Source: Saccharopolyspora gloriosae (GTDB lineage Bacteria > Actinomycetota > Actinomycetes > Mycobacteriales > Pseudonocardiaceae). From it: 64,000 nt of DNA. The stretch's first letter is position 1; each line of letters opens with the position of its first letter. The stretch lies in assembly GCF_014203325.1 (NCBI RefSeq), contig NZ_JACHIV010000001.1:4713501-4777500 (forward strand), in the 5' to 3' direction. A program made the position numbers and the translations under genes. The notes beneath the pieces were generated by a model. It worked only from the letters and a program-made list of their open reading frames with translations. It did not search any database and was not told the DNA's origin. This document shows, piece after piece, positions 36,143 through 44,870 of this stretch.

Positions 36143-37237
36143 TCAGAACACCGGGTCGGCGGGCAGCCGACGCGAGTCGTTGGCGACCGGAGTGGCGTAG
36201 GTGTAGTCGAACAGCGTCGAGACCTCGGGGTGCGGGCTGTCGTCGGCGAAGGCCACCGCGGCGTCCGCGTCGGCCTGCGCCAGCCGCTCGATCTCCTTGG
36301 CACCGTCCTCGTCGAGCACGCCGGCCTCGATCAGCCGCGCACGGAAGTTCACCACCGGGTCGTGGTCGCGGGCGTCCTGCACCGACTCCTCGCTGCGGTA
36401 CTTCGCGGGGTCCACGACCGAGTGGCCCTTGAGGCGGTGGCTGACCGCCTCCAGCAGCGCCGGGCCGCCCGACTCGCGGGCGCGCTGCACCAGCCGCGTC
36501 GCGGCGTCGCGGACGGCCAGCACGTCGTTGCCGTCGACCCGCTCGCCGTGCATCCGGTACGCCGAAGCCCGCTTGTAGAGCTCCGACTCCGCGGAGGACT
36601 TCTCGACCGTGGTGCCCATGCCGAGGAAGTTGTTCACCACCACGAACACCACCGGCAGGTTCCACAGCGCCGCGATGTTCAGCGCCTCGTGGAACGCGCC
36701 GATGTTCGTGGTGCCGTCACCCATCTGGCACATCACGACCTGGTCGCCGTCGCGGTAGTCGATGGCCAGCGCGGCACCCGTGGCCAGCGGGATCTGGCCG
36801 CCGACGATGCCGTAGCCGCCGAGCAGCCCGGCCTCCACGTCGAACATGTGCATCGAACCGCCCCAGCCCTTGGAGGTGCCGGTGGTGCGGCCGTAGAGCT
36901 CCGCCATCACGCGGCCGGGCTCGATGCCCTTGGCCAGCGCGTAGCCGTGCTCGCGGTAGTTCGTGAACAGCAGGTCCGTCTTGCGCAGCGCCGACATCAG
37001 GCCGACGACGGTGGCCTCCTCGCCCAGGTTCAGGTGGCAGTAGCCACCGATCTTGGCCTGGGTGTAGCCCTGCGCCGCGCGCTCCTCGAAGCGGCGGATC
37101 AGCGTCATCTGCTGGAAGTAGCCGCGCAGCAGCTCGGCGGACTCCCCGGAGAACGGGCCGCTCTTGGCGGCGCTCGCCGTGCCGCGGCGGGACTTCGCGC
37201 GGGTGGCGGGCTTGGTGCGGGTCGCGGTCTCAGCCAT
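36143..37237 (-). CDS. pdhA: 2-oxoacid (pyruvate-type) dehydrogenase E1 component, alpha subunit
   Basis: 364 residues from the ATG at 37237; upstream frame residues come from the intergenic region. The thiamin-diphosphate motif spans GDGTTNIGAFHEAL to VVNN, residues 173-203. The phosphorylation-loop-like YRMHGERVDGND and RLKGHSVVDPAKYR match the PDHA family better than branched-chain E1. The N-terminus has a short basic Ala/Thr/Lys-rich extension (MAETATRTKPATRAKSRR). Together with E1-beta it performs the oxidative decarboxylation step feeding acetyl-CoA to the TCA cycle. Pyruvate is the likely substrate, although acetoin dehydrogenase E1 looks similar. Confidence 0.92.
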   Translation of the reverse strand: MAETATRTKPATRAKSRRGTASAAKSGPFSGESAELLRGYFQQMTLIRRFEERAAQGYTQAKIGGYCHLNLGEEATVVGLMSALRKTDLLFTNYREHGYALAKGIEPGRVMAELYGRTTGTSKGWGGSMHMFDVEAGLLGGYGIVGGQIPLATGAALAIDYRDGDQVVMCQMGDGTTNIGAFHEALNIAALWNLPVVFVVVNNFLGMGTTVEKSSAESELYKRASAYRMHGERVDGNDVLAVRDAATRLVQRARESGGPALLEAVSHRLKGHSVVDPAKYRSEESVQDARDHDPVVNFRARLIEAGVLDEDGAKEIERLAQADADAAVAFADDSPHPEVSTLFDYTYATPVANDSRRLPADPVF

Positions 37238-37275
37238 CACGGAACCCTTTCGATGCGTCGAGCGGAACGGGTGGA

Positions 37276-38748
37276 TCAACGCTTCTTCGGCGGCGCGGTG
37301 TGCACCGGCAGTCCGAGCGCGGACATCGCCGCCTCCATGCCGATCTCACCGAGCGTCGGGTGCGCGTGGATCGTCTCGGCGAGCTCGTCGAGCGTCGCCT
37401 CCAAGGTGATCGCCAACGCGCCCTCGGTGATCAGGTCGCTGGCGGACGGGCCGAACACGTGCACGCCGAGCACCTCGCCGTACTGCTTGCCCGCCACGAT
37501 CTTCATGAATCCCTCGGTGTCGCCGAAGGTCTGGGCGCGGCCCAGCGCGGCGAACGGGAACTTCGCGGCGACGACCTCGTGGCCGGCGTCGGTGGCCTGC
37601 TTCTCGGTGAGCCCGACGCTGGCGATCTCCGGGTGGGTGAACGTCGCCGCCGGGATGACGTTGTAGTCGATCGCCGCGTGGTGGCCCGCGATGGTCTCGG
37701 CCGCCACGACGCCCTGGTGCGAGGCGACGTGCGCGAGCAGCGCCTTGCCGGTGACGTCGCCGATCGCGTAGACGTGCTCGACGTTGGTGCGCAGCTTGTC
37801 GTCGACCTGCACGAAACCGCGGCCGTCGACCTCGACTCCGGCGGCGGAGAGGTCCAGCGAAGCGGTGTTGGGCTTGCGGCCCACGCCGACCAGCACCACG
37901 TCCGCGTCGACCTCGGAGACCTTCGCGCCGTCGACCGCGACCTTCAGCGCCGCGTTCTTGCCGCGACCGGAACTCTCGATCTTCGAGACGGTGGCGCCGG
38001 TGAGCACCTGCACGCCGCGCTTGCCGAAGGAACGGCCGAGCGCCTTGCCGACCTCGGCGTCCTCGGCGGGCACCAGCGTCGGCTGCATCTCGATGATGGT
38101 GACCTCGCTGCCCAGCGAGGAGAACAGGCTGGCCCACTCCGCGCCGACGGCGCTGCCGCCGATGACGGCGAGCTTGCCGGGCACCTCGGTGAGGCCGAAC
38201 GCGCCGTCGGAGGTGATCACGCCGGGCAGTTCCGCGCCGGGCAGCGGCAGCTGCACGGGGACCGAGCCGGTCGCGATGATCACGTCGGTCGCGCTGATCT
38301 TGTCGATGGGCTCCGCACCGGCCGGTTCGGCGGCGTAGCGCGGGCCGTTCGCGCCGAGCGCGGACTCGCCGACGGCGAACACGTCGACCGTGGTCGGGCC
38401 GGTGAAGCGGGCGTGACCGTTGACGACGGTGACGCCGTTGGCCTTGAGCAGGCCCGCCACCCCGTCGGTGAGGCCCTTGACCACGCTGTCCTTGCGGCGG
38501 GTCACCGTGTCGTAGTCCAGGCCGATGTTCTCGGCGCGCACACCGAAGTCCGCGGCGTGCAGCACCGTCTCGTAGACCTCGGCCGAACGCAGCATCGCCT
38601 TCGTCGGGATGCAGCCCCAGTTCAGGCACACGCCGCCGGGGCGTTCCTTCTCGACCACGGCCACGTTCAGACCGCGCTGCGCGGCCCGGATCGCCGCGAC
38701 ATATCCGCCGGGGCCGCCGCCCACTACGAGGAGGTCGTATTCCTGCAC
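37276..38748 (-). CDS. lpdA: Dihydrolipoyl dehydrogenase (E3)
   Basis: 490-residue FAD disulfide oxidoreductase that reoxidises the lipoyl group of E2 with NAD+. GTG 38748 (VQEYDLLVVGGGPGG) is chosen because AAGGAG lies 9-14 bases upstream. The redox pair is Cys41 and Cys46 in GGVCLNWGCIPTK. The NAD domain reads LAVIGGSAVGAEWASLFSSLGS, the second FAD motif VYAIGDVTGKALLAH, and the catalytic His lies in TIHAHPTLGE. It is the first gene of the operon and its promoter must lie in the roughly 300 bases upstream. Confidence 0.95.
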   Translation of the reverse strand: MQEYDLLVVGGGPGGYVAAIRAAQRGLNVAVVEKERPGGVCLNWGCIPTKAMLRSAEVYETVLHAADFGVRAENIGLDYDTVTRRKDSVVKGLTDGVAGLLKANGVTVVNGHARFTGPTTVDVFAVGESALGANGPRYAAEPAGAEPIDKISATDVIIATGSVPVQLPLPGAELPGVITSDGAFGLTEVPGKLAVIGGSAVGAEWASLFSSLGSEVTIIEMQPTLVPAEDAEVGKALGRSFGKRGVQVLTGATVSKIESSGRGKNAALKVAVDGAKVSEVDADVVLVGVGRKPNTASLDLSAAGVEVDGRGFVQVDDKLRTNVEHVYAIGDVTGKALLAHVASHQGVVAAETIAGHHAAIDYNVIPAATFTHPEIASVGLTEKQATDAGHEVVAAKFPFAALGRAQTFGDTEGFMKIVAGKQYGEVLGVHVFGPSASDLITEGALAITLEATLDELAETIHAHPTLGEIGMEAAMSALGLPVHTAPPKKR

Positions 38749-39045
38749 TTCGATGTGCTCCTTCGAGCCGCACCAGCCCTCACGAGACCGCGCCAACGGG
38801 CGGGTTCGCAGCCGGGTGAATATCGGGTGATTCTCACTGTGAGTGTCGTGAGCGCGGCCACTTCCGCGCTATGCGCGACCGCCCAGACTTCGCCGACGGT
38901 CGCTGTGCACAACGCACAATTCCGACCTTGATCAACACCTTCGGTGATCACATCTCACTTTCCGTGAGATCCTACCGTCGATGCCCCCAGGAAAACGCGG
39001 CCGCCTCACGGCGCGGAGAAAAACGGGAAAATTTCGCCGCCGGAC
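38749..39045 (-). promoter_or_regulatory. Upstream region of the dehydrogenase operon with palindromes
   Basis: No gene is visible. The region holds ATCTCAC-TTTCC-GTGAGAT (38952-38970), a 7-bp inverted repeat, CTCACTGTGAG near 38832, and TGATCA repeated at 38929 and 38945. These are candidate regulator sites for the lpdA-pdhABC operon. The PucR-family gene just upstream on the same strand is one possible binder. Confidence 0.4.
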
Positions 39046-40266
39046 TCAGTCGCGCAGTCCGTCGCGCAGGTGTAGTGCCGACAGCGCCAGCGACAGCGAC
39101 ACGTACGCCGCCCGCCCGTGCAGCGGCTGCCCGATCAACGTGCCGATCCGGTGCAGCCGGTTCAGCACCGTGTTGCGGTGGCAGTGCAACCGCACCGCCG
39201 CGTTCGCGGTGGAGCAGTTCTCCTCCAGCCACGCCGTGAGCGTGTCCAGCAGCATGTCCCGCTCCTTGACCGGCAGGTCCAGCAACGGCCCCAGCTGCGA
39301 ATCCAGCAGGCGTTGTGCCAGGTCAGGGGACTGCACCAGCAGCGCCTCCGGATAGCGCTGGTCCAGCGACACCAGCTGCGCGGAACCGTAGGAGGCGGTG
39401 CCCATCGCCGTCACCGCGAGCTGGTGCGCCAGCCCGACCTCGGCCAGGCCGCGCACCACCGGCGACGCCGCCACCCGGCCGCGGGCCAACGGGCGCAGCA
39501 CCTCCAGCGCACCCGCCGCCTTCCGCTGCTCCAGCGCGACCAGGCCCACGAGTGTGTCCGCGCGCACTTGCCACACCGATCTGATGTGCACCCCGCCCAA
39601 CGCGTCGTGCTGCCCGCTGAGCGCGAAGCTGCCGTCCGACCGCATCTCCGCCACCACGACCAGGTAACGACCGGCGGCGGGCAGGTCCAGTTCCTTCGCC
39701 GTCCGCTGCGCGAAGGCGGTGTCCCGCGCCCGGCCGCTGAGCAGGTCCTCCACCAGTGCGTGCCTGCGCTGGTCGTCGCGGCGCAACCGCTCCAGCTCGG
39801 TGTTGCGGTACGAGGTGGACAGCGTCGAGGACAGCCCGTCGATCACCGTCCACATCGACGTCGCCGCCCCCAGCACCACGTCCGGATCGGCGCGATCCGC
39901 GTGCGCCTGCTCGACGATGGCCTCCCACACGATGCGCCCGCCGAGGCGGAAGGTGCGCAGCATGACCTCCAGCGGCACGCCCTGCTCCGCGCGGCGGCGG
40001 CCGATCGCCGCGGCCACGTCGTCGCCGTCCGGGTCGCCCGCGGCGCCGCTGAGGATCTCCAGCACCCGCTGCAGGTAGCGGCGGCAGCCCTCGTAGAGGT
40101 CCTCGCGGGGCACCGGGCGGTAGTCGGTCCACTCCGGGTTGTCGGTGAAGATCGCCGCCATCAACCGCCCGGCCAGCGCCTCGGCATCACCCAGCCGAGC
40201 CGCGGCCAGCGAATGCGTGATCGCGTGCCCGGGATCGGGCACCGGACGAGCGGGATCGGCGGCCAC
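39046..40266 (-). CDS. PucR-family helix-turn-helix regulator
   Basis: 406 residues. The C-terminal PucR HTH_30-type domain reads LLDTLTAWLEENCSTANAAVRLHCHRNTVLNRLHRIGTLIG, the strong family signature. The N-terminal part is helical with RRRAEQGVPLEVMLRTFRLGGRIVWEAI, typical of the CdaR/PucR-type regulators with a RsbRD-like N-terminal domain. GTG 40266 is the start. It lies upstream of the pyruvate dehydrogenase operon on the same strand and divergent from a GntR/FadR gene, so it could regulate either; no ligand is predicted. Confidence 0.87.
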   Translation of the reverse strand: MAADPARPVPDPGHAITHSLAAARLGDAEALAGRLMAAIFTDNPEWTDYRPVPREDLYEGCRRYLQRVLEILSGAAGDPDGDDVAAAIGRRRAEQGVPLEVMLRTFRLGGRIVWEAIVEQAHADRADPDVVLGAATSMWTVIDGLSSTLSTSYRNTELERLRRDDQRRHALVEDLLSGRARDTAFAQRTAKELDLPAAGRYLVVVAEMRSDGSFALSGQHDALGGVHIRSVWQVRADTLVGLVALEQRKAAGALEVLRPLARGRVAASPVVRGLAEVGLAHQLAVTAMGTASYGSAQLVSLDQRYPEALLVQSPDLAQRLLDSQLGPLLDLPVKERDMLLDTLTAWLEENCSTANAAVRLHCHRNTVLNRLHRIGTLIGQPLHGRAAYVSLSLALSALHLRDGLRD

Positions 40267-40405
40267 GTCCTGCGACGATACCCGTGGAGGAACGATCAGC
40301 GATCGTGTCGCGCCGCACGCCTGGTATCAAGTTCGCAGCATCACCCTTCGCCGTGACCGGCGGCGCACCCCACCACGATCGACCAGGGACGATCGAAATC
40401 AGGCG

Positions 40406-41098
40406 ATGATCGAGAGAGCGATGCCCGGAGCAGGACTGCCCCAACGACGACCCCGCGCCCAGCTCTCCGACGAGGTGGCCGCCCGCATCCGCGACCGGAT
40501 AGTGACCGGACGGCTGCGCAAGGGCGAACACCTGCACCTGGAGCGCCTGGCCGAGCAGATCGGCGTCAGCGTCACCCCGGTGCGCGAAGCCCTGCTGGCG
40601 CTGCGCGGCGAGGGGTTCGTCGAACTGGAGCCCCGCCGCGGCTTCACCGTCCTGCCGCTGAACCGCCAGGACATCGAGGACACCAGCCGGGTGCAGGCGA
40701 CGCTGGCCGGTGAGCTCGCCGCGCGCACCGCCGAGCTGATCAGCGTCGCGCAGCTGGCCGGTTTGGAAGAGGTGCAGGCGGAGCTGGAGCACGCCGGCCG
40801 GTTCGGCATCGGCGACGCCGCGGAGCTCGACCTCCGGTTCCACCACGTCATCTACGACATCGCCGACTCGGCGAAGCTGGCGTGGTTCGTGCAACTGGCC
40901 TCGCGGTACGTGCCGCGGCGGCAGCTGGCCGCCGCGTCGGACTTCACCGAGTCGACCGGGCCGGAGCACCGCGCGATCCTGCGCGCCCTGCACAACCGCG
41001 ACCCGGAGGCCGCTCGGCAGGCGATGCACGAGCACCTCACGCACAGCGGGCAGGTCCTGATCAGGCAGCTTGACCAGCAGGGGTTCTGGGAGCAGTGA
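40406..41098 (+). CDS. GntR-family regulator (FadR/FCD type)
   Basis: 230 residues from the ATG at 40406. N-terminal winged helix: LSDEVAARIRDRIVTGRLRKGEHLHLERLAEQIGVSVTPVREALLALRGEGFVELEPRRGFTV. The C-terminal FCD ligand domain has the expected helical pattern and histidines (DLRFHHVIYDIA, then GPEHRAILRALHNRDPEAARQAMHEHL) that bind a metal in the family. Such proteins sense small organic acids or acyl-CoAs. Divergent from the PucR gene with 139 bases between; no adjacent enzyme gene in the same direction identifies its target. Confidence 0.9.
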   Translation: MIERAMPGAGLPQRRPRAQLSDEVAARIRDRIVTGRLRKGEHLHLERLAEQIGVSVTPVREALLALRGEGFVELEPRRGFTVLPLNRQDIEDTSRVQATLAGELAARTAELISVAQLAGLEEVQAELEHAGRFGIGDAAELDLRFHHVIYDIADSAKLAWFVQLASRYVPRRQLAAASDFTESTGPEHRAILRALHNRDPEAARQAMHEHLTHSGQVLIRQLDQQGFWEQ

Positions 41099-41420
41099 TC
41101 GCACGTTCCAGTGAACTCCGGTCTGTTCGATAGCGCTTCGCAGCCGGAGTCGGCGACCATTCCCTCACGTGGGCGAGATGGACGCCACCAGGGAATATTT
41201 CGGGTACGTAACGTATTCTTCCAGTGCGGCGACATGCTCTGTGGCACTCGAGTTCGCGGCGACGTCACCCCCTCCGAACCCTCGGATCGGCCCCGGCCGA
41301 TTCACGGGTCTCCCAGGGGTGTTCGGCGGCCCTCGGACGCACCGGAAGACCACGCCACCCGAGCTCGAACGCCACCACCAAGCAGCTTTCACCTCCTCCC
41401 AGGAATGCGGGGCACGAACC
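41099..41420 (+). other. Interval without a convincing gene
   Basis: 322 bases between the GntR gene and a small membrane peptide gene. Open frames here are not protein-like. A TATTTCGGGTACGTAACG stretch around 41195 is AT-richer than the surroundings and may be part of a promoter, but no consensus can be named. Confidence 0.4.
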
Positions 41421-41573
41421 ATGCAGATCAGCAGCCGCACTGCCGTGTCGGTTGTCGGAACGGTGATGATGGTCCTGGTGACCGTCGTACTCGCCGCATG
41501 GTCGTCACCGCAGTCCCCGGTGCAGCAACCCACCGGTGCACCCAACGGCGCCATGGTCAGCGTCCTGCGCTGA
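41421..41573 (+). CDS. Small single-pass membrane protein, 50 residues
   Basis: Begins MQISSRTAVSVVGTVMMVLV and continues with TVVLAAW, one hydrophobic helix of about 20 residues, then a short Pro/Ser/Gln-rich outside tail (SSPQSPVQQPTGAP). A weak ribosome site (GGAATGCGGGG) lies upstream. The open frame continues upstream to 41169 but that part is compositionally unlike protein. It is convergent with the DNA ligase gene 24 bases downstream. Function unknown; a real small membrane protein is plausible but not certain. Confidence 0.5.
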   Translation: MQISSRTAVSVVGTVMMVLVTVVLAAWSSPQSPVQQPTGAPNGAMVSVLR

Positions 41574-41597
41574 CCGGGGTGCGGTGGTCCGGGCCGC

Positions 41598-42593
41598 TCA
41601 GTCCTCGCGCACCACGTCGGTGGCCGGTTTGTCGTTGCGCAGCCCCAGGAACCTCGGGTGCCGCAACCTGCCGTCCCGGGTCCACTCGGTGAAGCCGACC
41701 TCCGCGACGAGCTCCGGCTCGGCCCACCGCACCTCCCGCTCCGGGATGCGGTCCGCGAACGGCGACTCCCGCCGGGACAGCTCGTCGAGCCTGCCGCCGA
41801 TGTCCCGCAACGCCGCCTCGTCGTAGCCCGTGCCGACCTTGCCCGCGTACCGCAGCGCGCCGCCGTCGAAGTAGCCGACGAGCAACGCCCCGAACCCGGA
41901 CCGGGACCCCTTCGGCTCGGTCCTGCCGCCGATGACGAACTCCTGGCCGGACAGGCACGGGAACTTCAGCCAGTCCCGGCTGCGACCGCTGCGGTAGGGG
42001 CGGTCCGCGCGCTTCGCGATCAGCCCCTCCCAGCCGCTGGCGCAGGCCTGCCGGAAGAACTCCGCGCCGTCCCCGCTGCGGTGCTCGCTCAGCAGCAGCG
42101 GGCCGGTGAACTCGAAGCACTCCGCCAGCAGCCGCTTGCGGACGCGCAGCGGCAGCCGGGTCAGGTCGACGCCGCCGAACGCCGGCAGGTCGAACACGCA
42201 GTAGTGCACCGCCACCCCGGTGCGGCGGGCGGCACGCGGATCGGTCAGGTGCATCCGGCGCTGCAGCCTGGCGAAGCTGGTGCGGTCACCGTCGAAGGCA
42301 ACCACCTCGCCGTCCAGCAGGAACCGGTCCGCCTGCCCGGCCAGCGCCTCGACGACCTCGGGATAGGCGGAGTCGACCCGGTTGTGGTTGCGCGACCACA
42401 GCACCGGCGCTCCCCCGTCGCGCCCCGCGATCACCCGCACCCCGTCGAGCTTGCGCTCGAACACCCAGTCCGGGTCGGAGAAGCGGGCGTCGGTCCGGGT
42501 CACCAGCTCCGGCTCCAGCCAGTCCCCCGACCAGCCCCGCAGCAGCGGGCGAAGATCGGCGTCGAGCAGGTCGAGCGGATCGGTTCCGGTCAC
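41598..42593 (-). CDS. ATP-dependent DNA ligase (LigC/LigD-ligase-like)
   Basis: 331-residue ligase with the adenylation domain and OB-fold only. The nucleotidyl-lysine is Lys48 in VFERKLDGVRV (motif I KxDG). Motif III-like LLDGEVVAFDG, motif IV WEGLIAKRADRPYRSGRSRDWLKFPC (with the motif V lysines) and the OB-fold FVIGGRTEPKGSRSGFGALLVGYFDGGALRYAGKVGTG follow. It lacks polymerase and phosphoesterase domains of full LigD; no ku gene is in the window. Role is probably DNA repair such as base-excision or end joining. GTG start at 42593. Confidence 0.92.
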   Translation of the reverse strand: MTGTDPLDLLDADLRPLLRGWSGDWLEPELVTRTDARFSDPDWVFERKLDGVRVIAGRDGGAPVLWSRNHNRVDSAYPEVVEALAGQADRFLLDGEVVAFDGDRTSFARLQRRMHLTDPRAARRTGVAVHYCVFDLPAFGGVDLTRLPLRVRKRLLAECFEFTGPLLLSEHRSGDGAEFFRQACASGWEGLIAKRADRPYRSGRSRDWLKFPCLSGQEFVIGGRTEPKGSRSGFGALLVGYFDGGALRYAGKVGTGYDEAALRDIGGRLDELSRRESPFADRIPEREVRWAEPELVAEVGFTEWTRDGRLRHPRFLGLRNDKPATDVVRED

Positions 42594-42675
42594 GCATGCG
42601 GTATACCCGTAGTGGGCAGGGCGACCCCCTGACCACCCGCTCTCTCACACTTTCGTGATGGTGCGGGAAACTGGA

Positions 42676-42700
42676 GTTGATCTGCCGCAGGTGCGGGTAC
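42676..42700 (+). promoter_or_regulatory. Possible SigB-type promoter of dsbA-vkor
   Basis: GTTG (42676-42679), 15 bases, GGGTAC (42695-42700), close to the GTTT-N14-16-GGGTA consensus of group 3 SigB/SigF factors. It lies 37 bases before the DsbA start. One mismatch in the -35 makes it tentative. Confidence 0.35.
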
Positions 42701-42737
42701 GCCCCGCCCGAGCCGACCGCTGAAGGTGCACCGAGCG

Positions 42738-43511
42738 ATGCCGAAGACCAAGAACCCGCTGCTGAAGAAGAGCGGCCCCTCCACCAACATGATCTTAAGC
42801 ATCGTGGTGGTCGTGGGCGCGATCCTGATCGTGGGCGGAATCCTGCTGTTCACCGCCTCCCGGAAGGGCGACGACCAGGCCGGGGGCGGCGGCCCCGCCC
42901 CGGCGCCCGGTGCCGACGTCAGCGCCGTCGTGGCGCACCCGGACAGCAACAAGCTGATCGAAGCGCCCGACGGCAAGGTCACCGTCTCGGAGTTCCTCGA
43001 CTTCCAGTGCCCGTCCTGCTGGCAGTACTACAGCGGCGTCACCCAGACGATCGAGAAGGAGTTCGCGGGCCGCATCACCTTCGTGAACCGGAACTTCCCC
43101 ATCGCCAAGGCGCACCCGCTGGCCGAAACCGCCGCGCAGGCCGCCGAAGCGGGCGCCGCCCAGGGCAAGTACAAGGAGATGTACCACGCCCTCTACGACA
43201 ACTACCGCGCCTGGGCGGTCAGCGACGACGGGCAGAGCGTCAGCGACGACACGGCCCGCGCCGACAAGCTGTTCACCCAGTACGCGCAGCAGAACGGGCT
43301 GGACGTGGACAAGTTCCGCGCGGACATGAAATCGCCCGCGGTGGCCGAGCGGATCAAGAAGGACCAGGCGGACGGCGAGAAGGCCGGGGTCGAGGGCACG
43401 CCCACGTTCTTCATCAACGGTCAGAAGTGGGAAGCCGGCCAGGACGCCAAGACCTACGGCGACGTGCTCAACCAGCTGCGGGACCGGCTGAACCAGGAGC
43501 TGGCGAAGTGA
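42738..43511 (+). CDS. Membrane-anchored DsbA-like thiol-disulfide oxidoreductase
   Basis: 257 residues with a cytoplasmic basic tail, one membrane anchor (about 18-40, ILSIVVVVGAILIVGGILLF), a Gly/Pro linker and an extracytoplasmic thioredoxin-fold domain. The active site is CPSC at residues 91-94, and the cis-Pro loop reads VEGTPTFFING. It introduces disulfides in exported proteins. Its stop overlaps the GTG of a vitamin K epoxide reductase homologue, its usual reoxidising partner in actinobacteria. ATG 42738 fits the basic N-terminus; a GTG at 42726 would add four residues. Confidence 0.92.
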   Translation: MPKTKNPLLKKSGPSTNMILSIVVVVGAILIVGGILLFTASRKGDDQAGGGGPAPAPGADVSAVVAHPDSNKLIEAPDGKVTVSEFLDFQCPSCWQYYSGVTQTIEKEFAGRITFVNRNFPIAKAHPLAETAAQAAEAGAAQGKYKEMYHALYDNYRAWAVSDDGQSVSDDTARADKLFTQYAQQNGLDVDKFRADMKSPAVAERIKKDQADGEKAGVEGTPTFFINGQKWEAGQDAKTYGDVLNQLRDRLNQELAK

Positions 43512-44137
43512 CCGCCACCCAGCAGGCCCGCGCCGCCGAGCCCGCGCCCGCGAGCTCGGCGGCGCCGCCCCGCGGGCTGGGCTGGCTGTACCTGATCGGC
43601 GGCGCGATCGGCCTCGTCGCCGCCGCCGCGCTGCTCATCGAGAAGATCAACAAGCTGGGCAATCCGGCGTACGTCCCGTCGTGCAGCTTCAACCCGATCG
43701 TGTCGTGCGGTTCCGTCATGGACAGCACGCAGGCCGCGCTGTTCGGGTTCCCGAACCCCCTGATCGGCGTCGCCGCGTTCCCCGTGCTGATCACCGTCGG
43801 CGCCGTGCTGCTGGCCGGGTTCGCCGCCCCGCGCTGGTTCTGGCTCGGCCTCCAGCTCGGCACCGCGCTCGGCGTGGTGTTCGTGCACTGGCTGATCGCG
43901 CAGAGCCTGTACGAGATCGGCGCGCTGTGCCCGTACTGCATGGTCGTGTGGGTCGTGACGATCCCGATCTTCTGGTACACGACCCTGCACACCCTGAGCT
44001 CCGGGCACCTCGGCGGCGGCGTCGCCGCGGGCACCGCGCTGAGCCGGTTCCACAGCCTCGGGCTGGTGGTGTGGTACTTGGTGATCGTGGTACTCGTGCT
44101 GCAGGCCTTCTGGAGCTACTGGACCAGTCTGATCTAG
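43508..44137 (+). CDS. Vitamin K epoxide reductase (VKOR) family protein
   Basis: 209-residue membrane protein with about five helices. The loop cysteines Cys59 and Cys67 (CSFNPIVSCGSV) and the active-site CPYC at residues 141-144 are all present, as required for quinone-linked reoxidation of DsbA. The start GTG at 43508 overlaps the dsbA stop (GTGA). Together with the upstream DsbA-like protein it forms a complete oxidative folding pathway, with menaquinone as likely electron acceptor, as shown for Mycobacterium tuberculosis homologues. Confidence 0.93.
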   Translation: MTATQQARAAEPAPASSAAPPRGLGWLYLIGGAIGLVAAAALLIEKINKLGNPAYVPSCSFNPIVSCGSVMDSTQAALFGFPNPLIGVAAFPVLITVGAVLLAGFAAPRWFWLGLQLGTALGVVFVHWLIAQSLYEIGALCPYCMVVWVVTIPIFWYTTLHTLSSGHLGGGVAAGTALSRFHSLGLVVWYLVIVVLVLQAFWSYWTSLI

Positions 44138-44164
44138 AAAGTCGCACACCGGGCTGGAACACCC

Positions 44165-44190
44165 GTTTGTTCGGCCACCACGCCGGGTAC
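44165..44190 (+). promoter_or_regulatory. SigB/SigF-type promoter upstream of rsbW-sigB
   Basis: GTTTGT (44165-44170), a 14-base spacer, and GGGTAC (44185-44190) match the group 3 stress sigma consensus GTTT-N14-16-GGGTA very well. Located about 215 bases upstream of the RsbW-like gene, it suggests that the encoded sigma factor transcribes its own operon. Confidence 0.65.
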
Positions 44191-44405
44191 CAGGTGACTG
44201 TGAGTAATGGTATTCGCATTCCCCCGGCTCCCCGGCCGACGACATTCGCGACGCGGATGCCGCGCGCGGCACCGCGGACCGGACCCGATCGAGGTGGCGC
44301 GTGATGCGGTCAGAACCCGGTGCGCGATCGGGTCCCGGAGTCCGCCCGGCGAGGCCGGGCTCCGGGCCCGGAACGAGGTTCCCCAGCGCAAAGCGAGGTG
44401 TACCA

Positions 44406-44870
44406 GTGTCAGCACCCCAGCCCGCACGCGGTGAGCAGACCGCTCCCGCTCCCCGTCCGAGCGCGGACTCCGCCTCGGGGGCGTCCGTCGTGGAGGTCCG
44501 GGTCGCCGCGGAGGCGTCCCAGTTGTCGGTCCTGCGGGCCGTGACCGGAGACCTCGCGATGCGGGCCGATTTCGACGTGGACTCGATCGCCGACGTGCGA
44601 CTGGCGGTGGACGAGGCGTGCTCCTCGCTGATCCGGCTCGCCGCGAGCGGACAGACCCTGACCTGCCGGTTCCAGGGCGACGAGCAGGGCCTGAGCGTCT
44701 CCGCCTCGGTCGTCAGCGACCATCCGCAGGAGGCCAGGCAGGACACGTTCAGCTGGCGCGTGCTCAGCGCGCTCACCGACGATGTGTCAACCTCGGTGGA
44801 ATCGGACGCGGACACCGGCAGTGGCCATGTGGTTCGCATCGACTTGACCAAGGGACGGGCACACGAGTGA
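44406..44870 (+). CDS. RsbW-like anti-sigma factor (HATPase/serine kinase fold)
   Basis: 154 residues from the GTG at 44406, preceded by GCGAGG; an ATG at 44304 with GAGGTGG upstream would give a 188-residue form with a Gly/Pro-rich extension. The domain begins VVEVRVAAEASQLSVLRAVTGDLAMRADFDVDSIADVRLAVDEACSSLIRLA, the GHKL N-box region of RsbW-like anti-sigma kinases; the glycine-rich G-boxes are weak, as in many actinobacterial members. Its stop overlaps the start of a SigB-family gene, its expected binding partner. No anti-anti-sigma gene is adjacent. Confidence 0.85.
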   Translation: MSAPQPARGEQTAPAPRPSADSASGASVVEVRVAAEASQLSVLRAVTGDLAMRADFDVDSIADVRLAVDEACSSLIRLAASGQTLTCRFQGDEQGLSVSASVVSDHPQEARQDTFSWRVLSALTDDVSTSVESDADTGSGHVVRIDLTKGRAHE

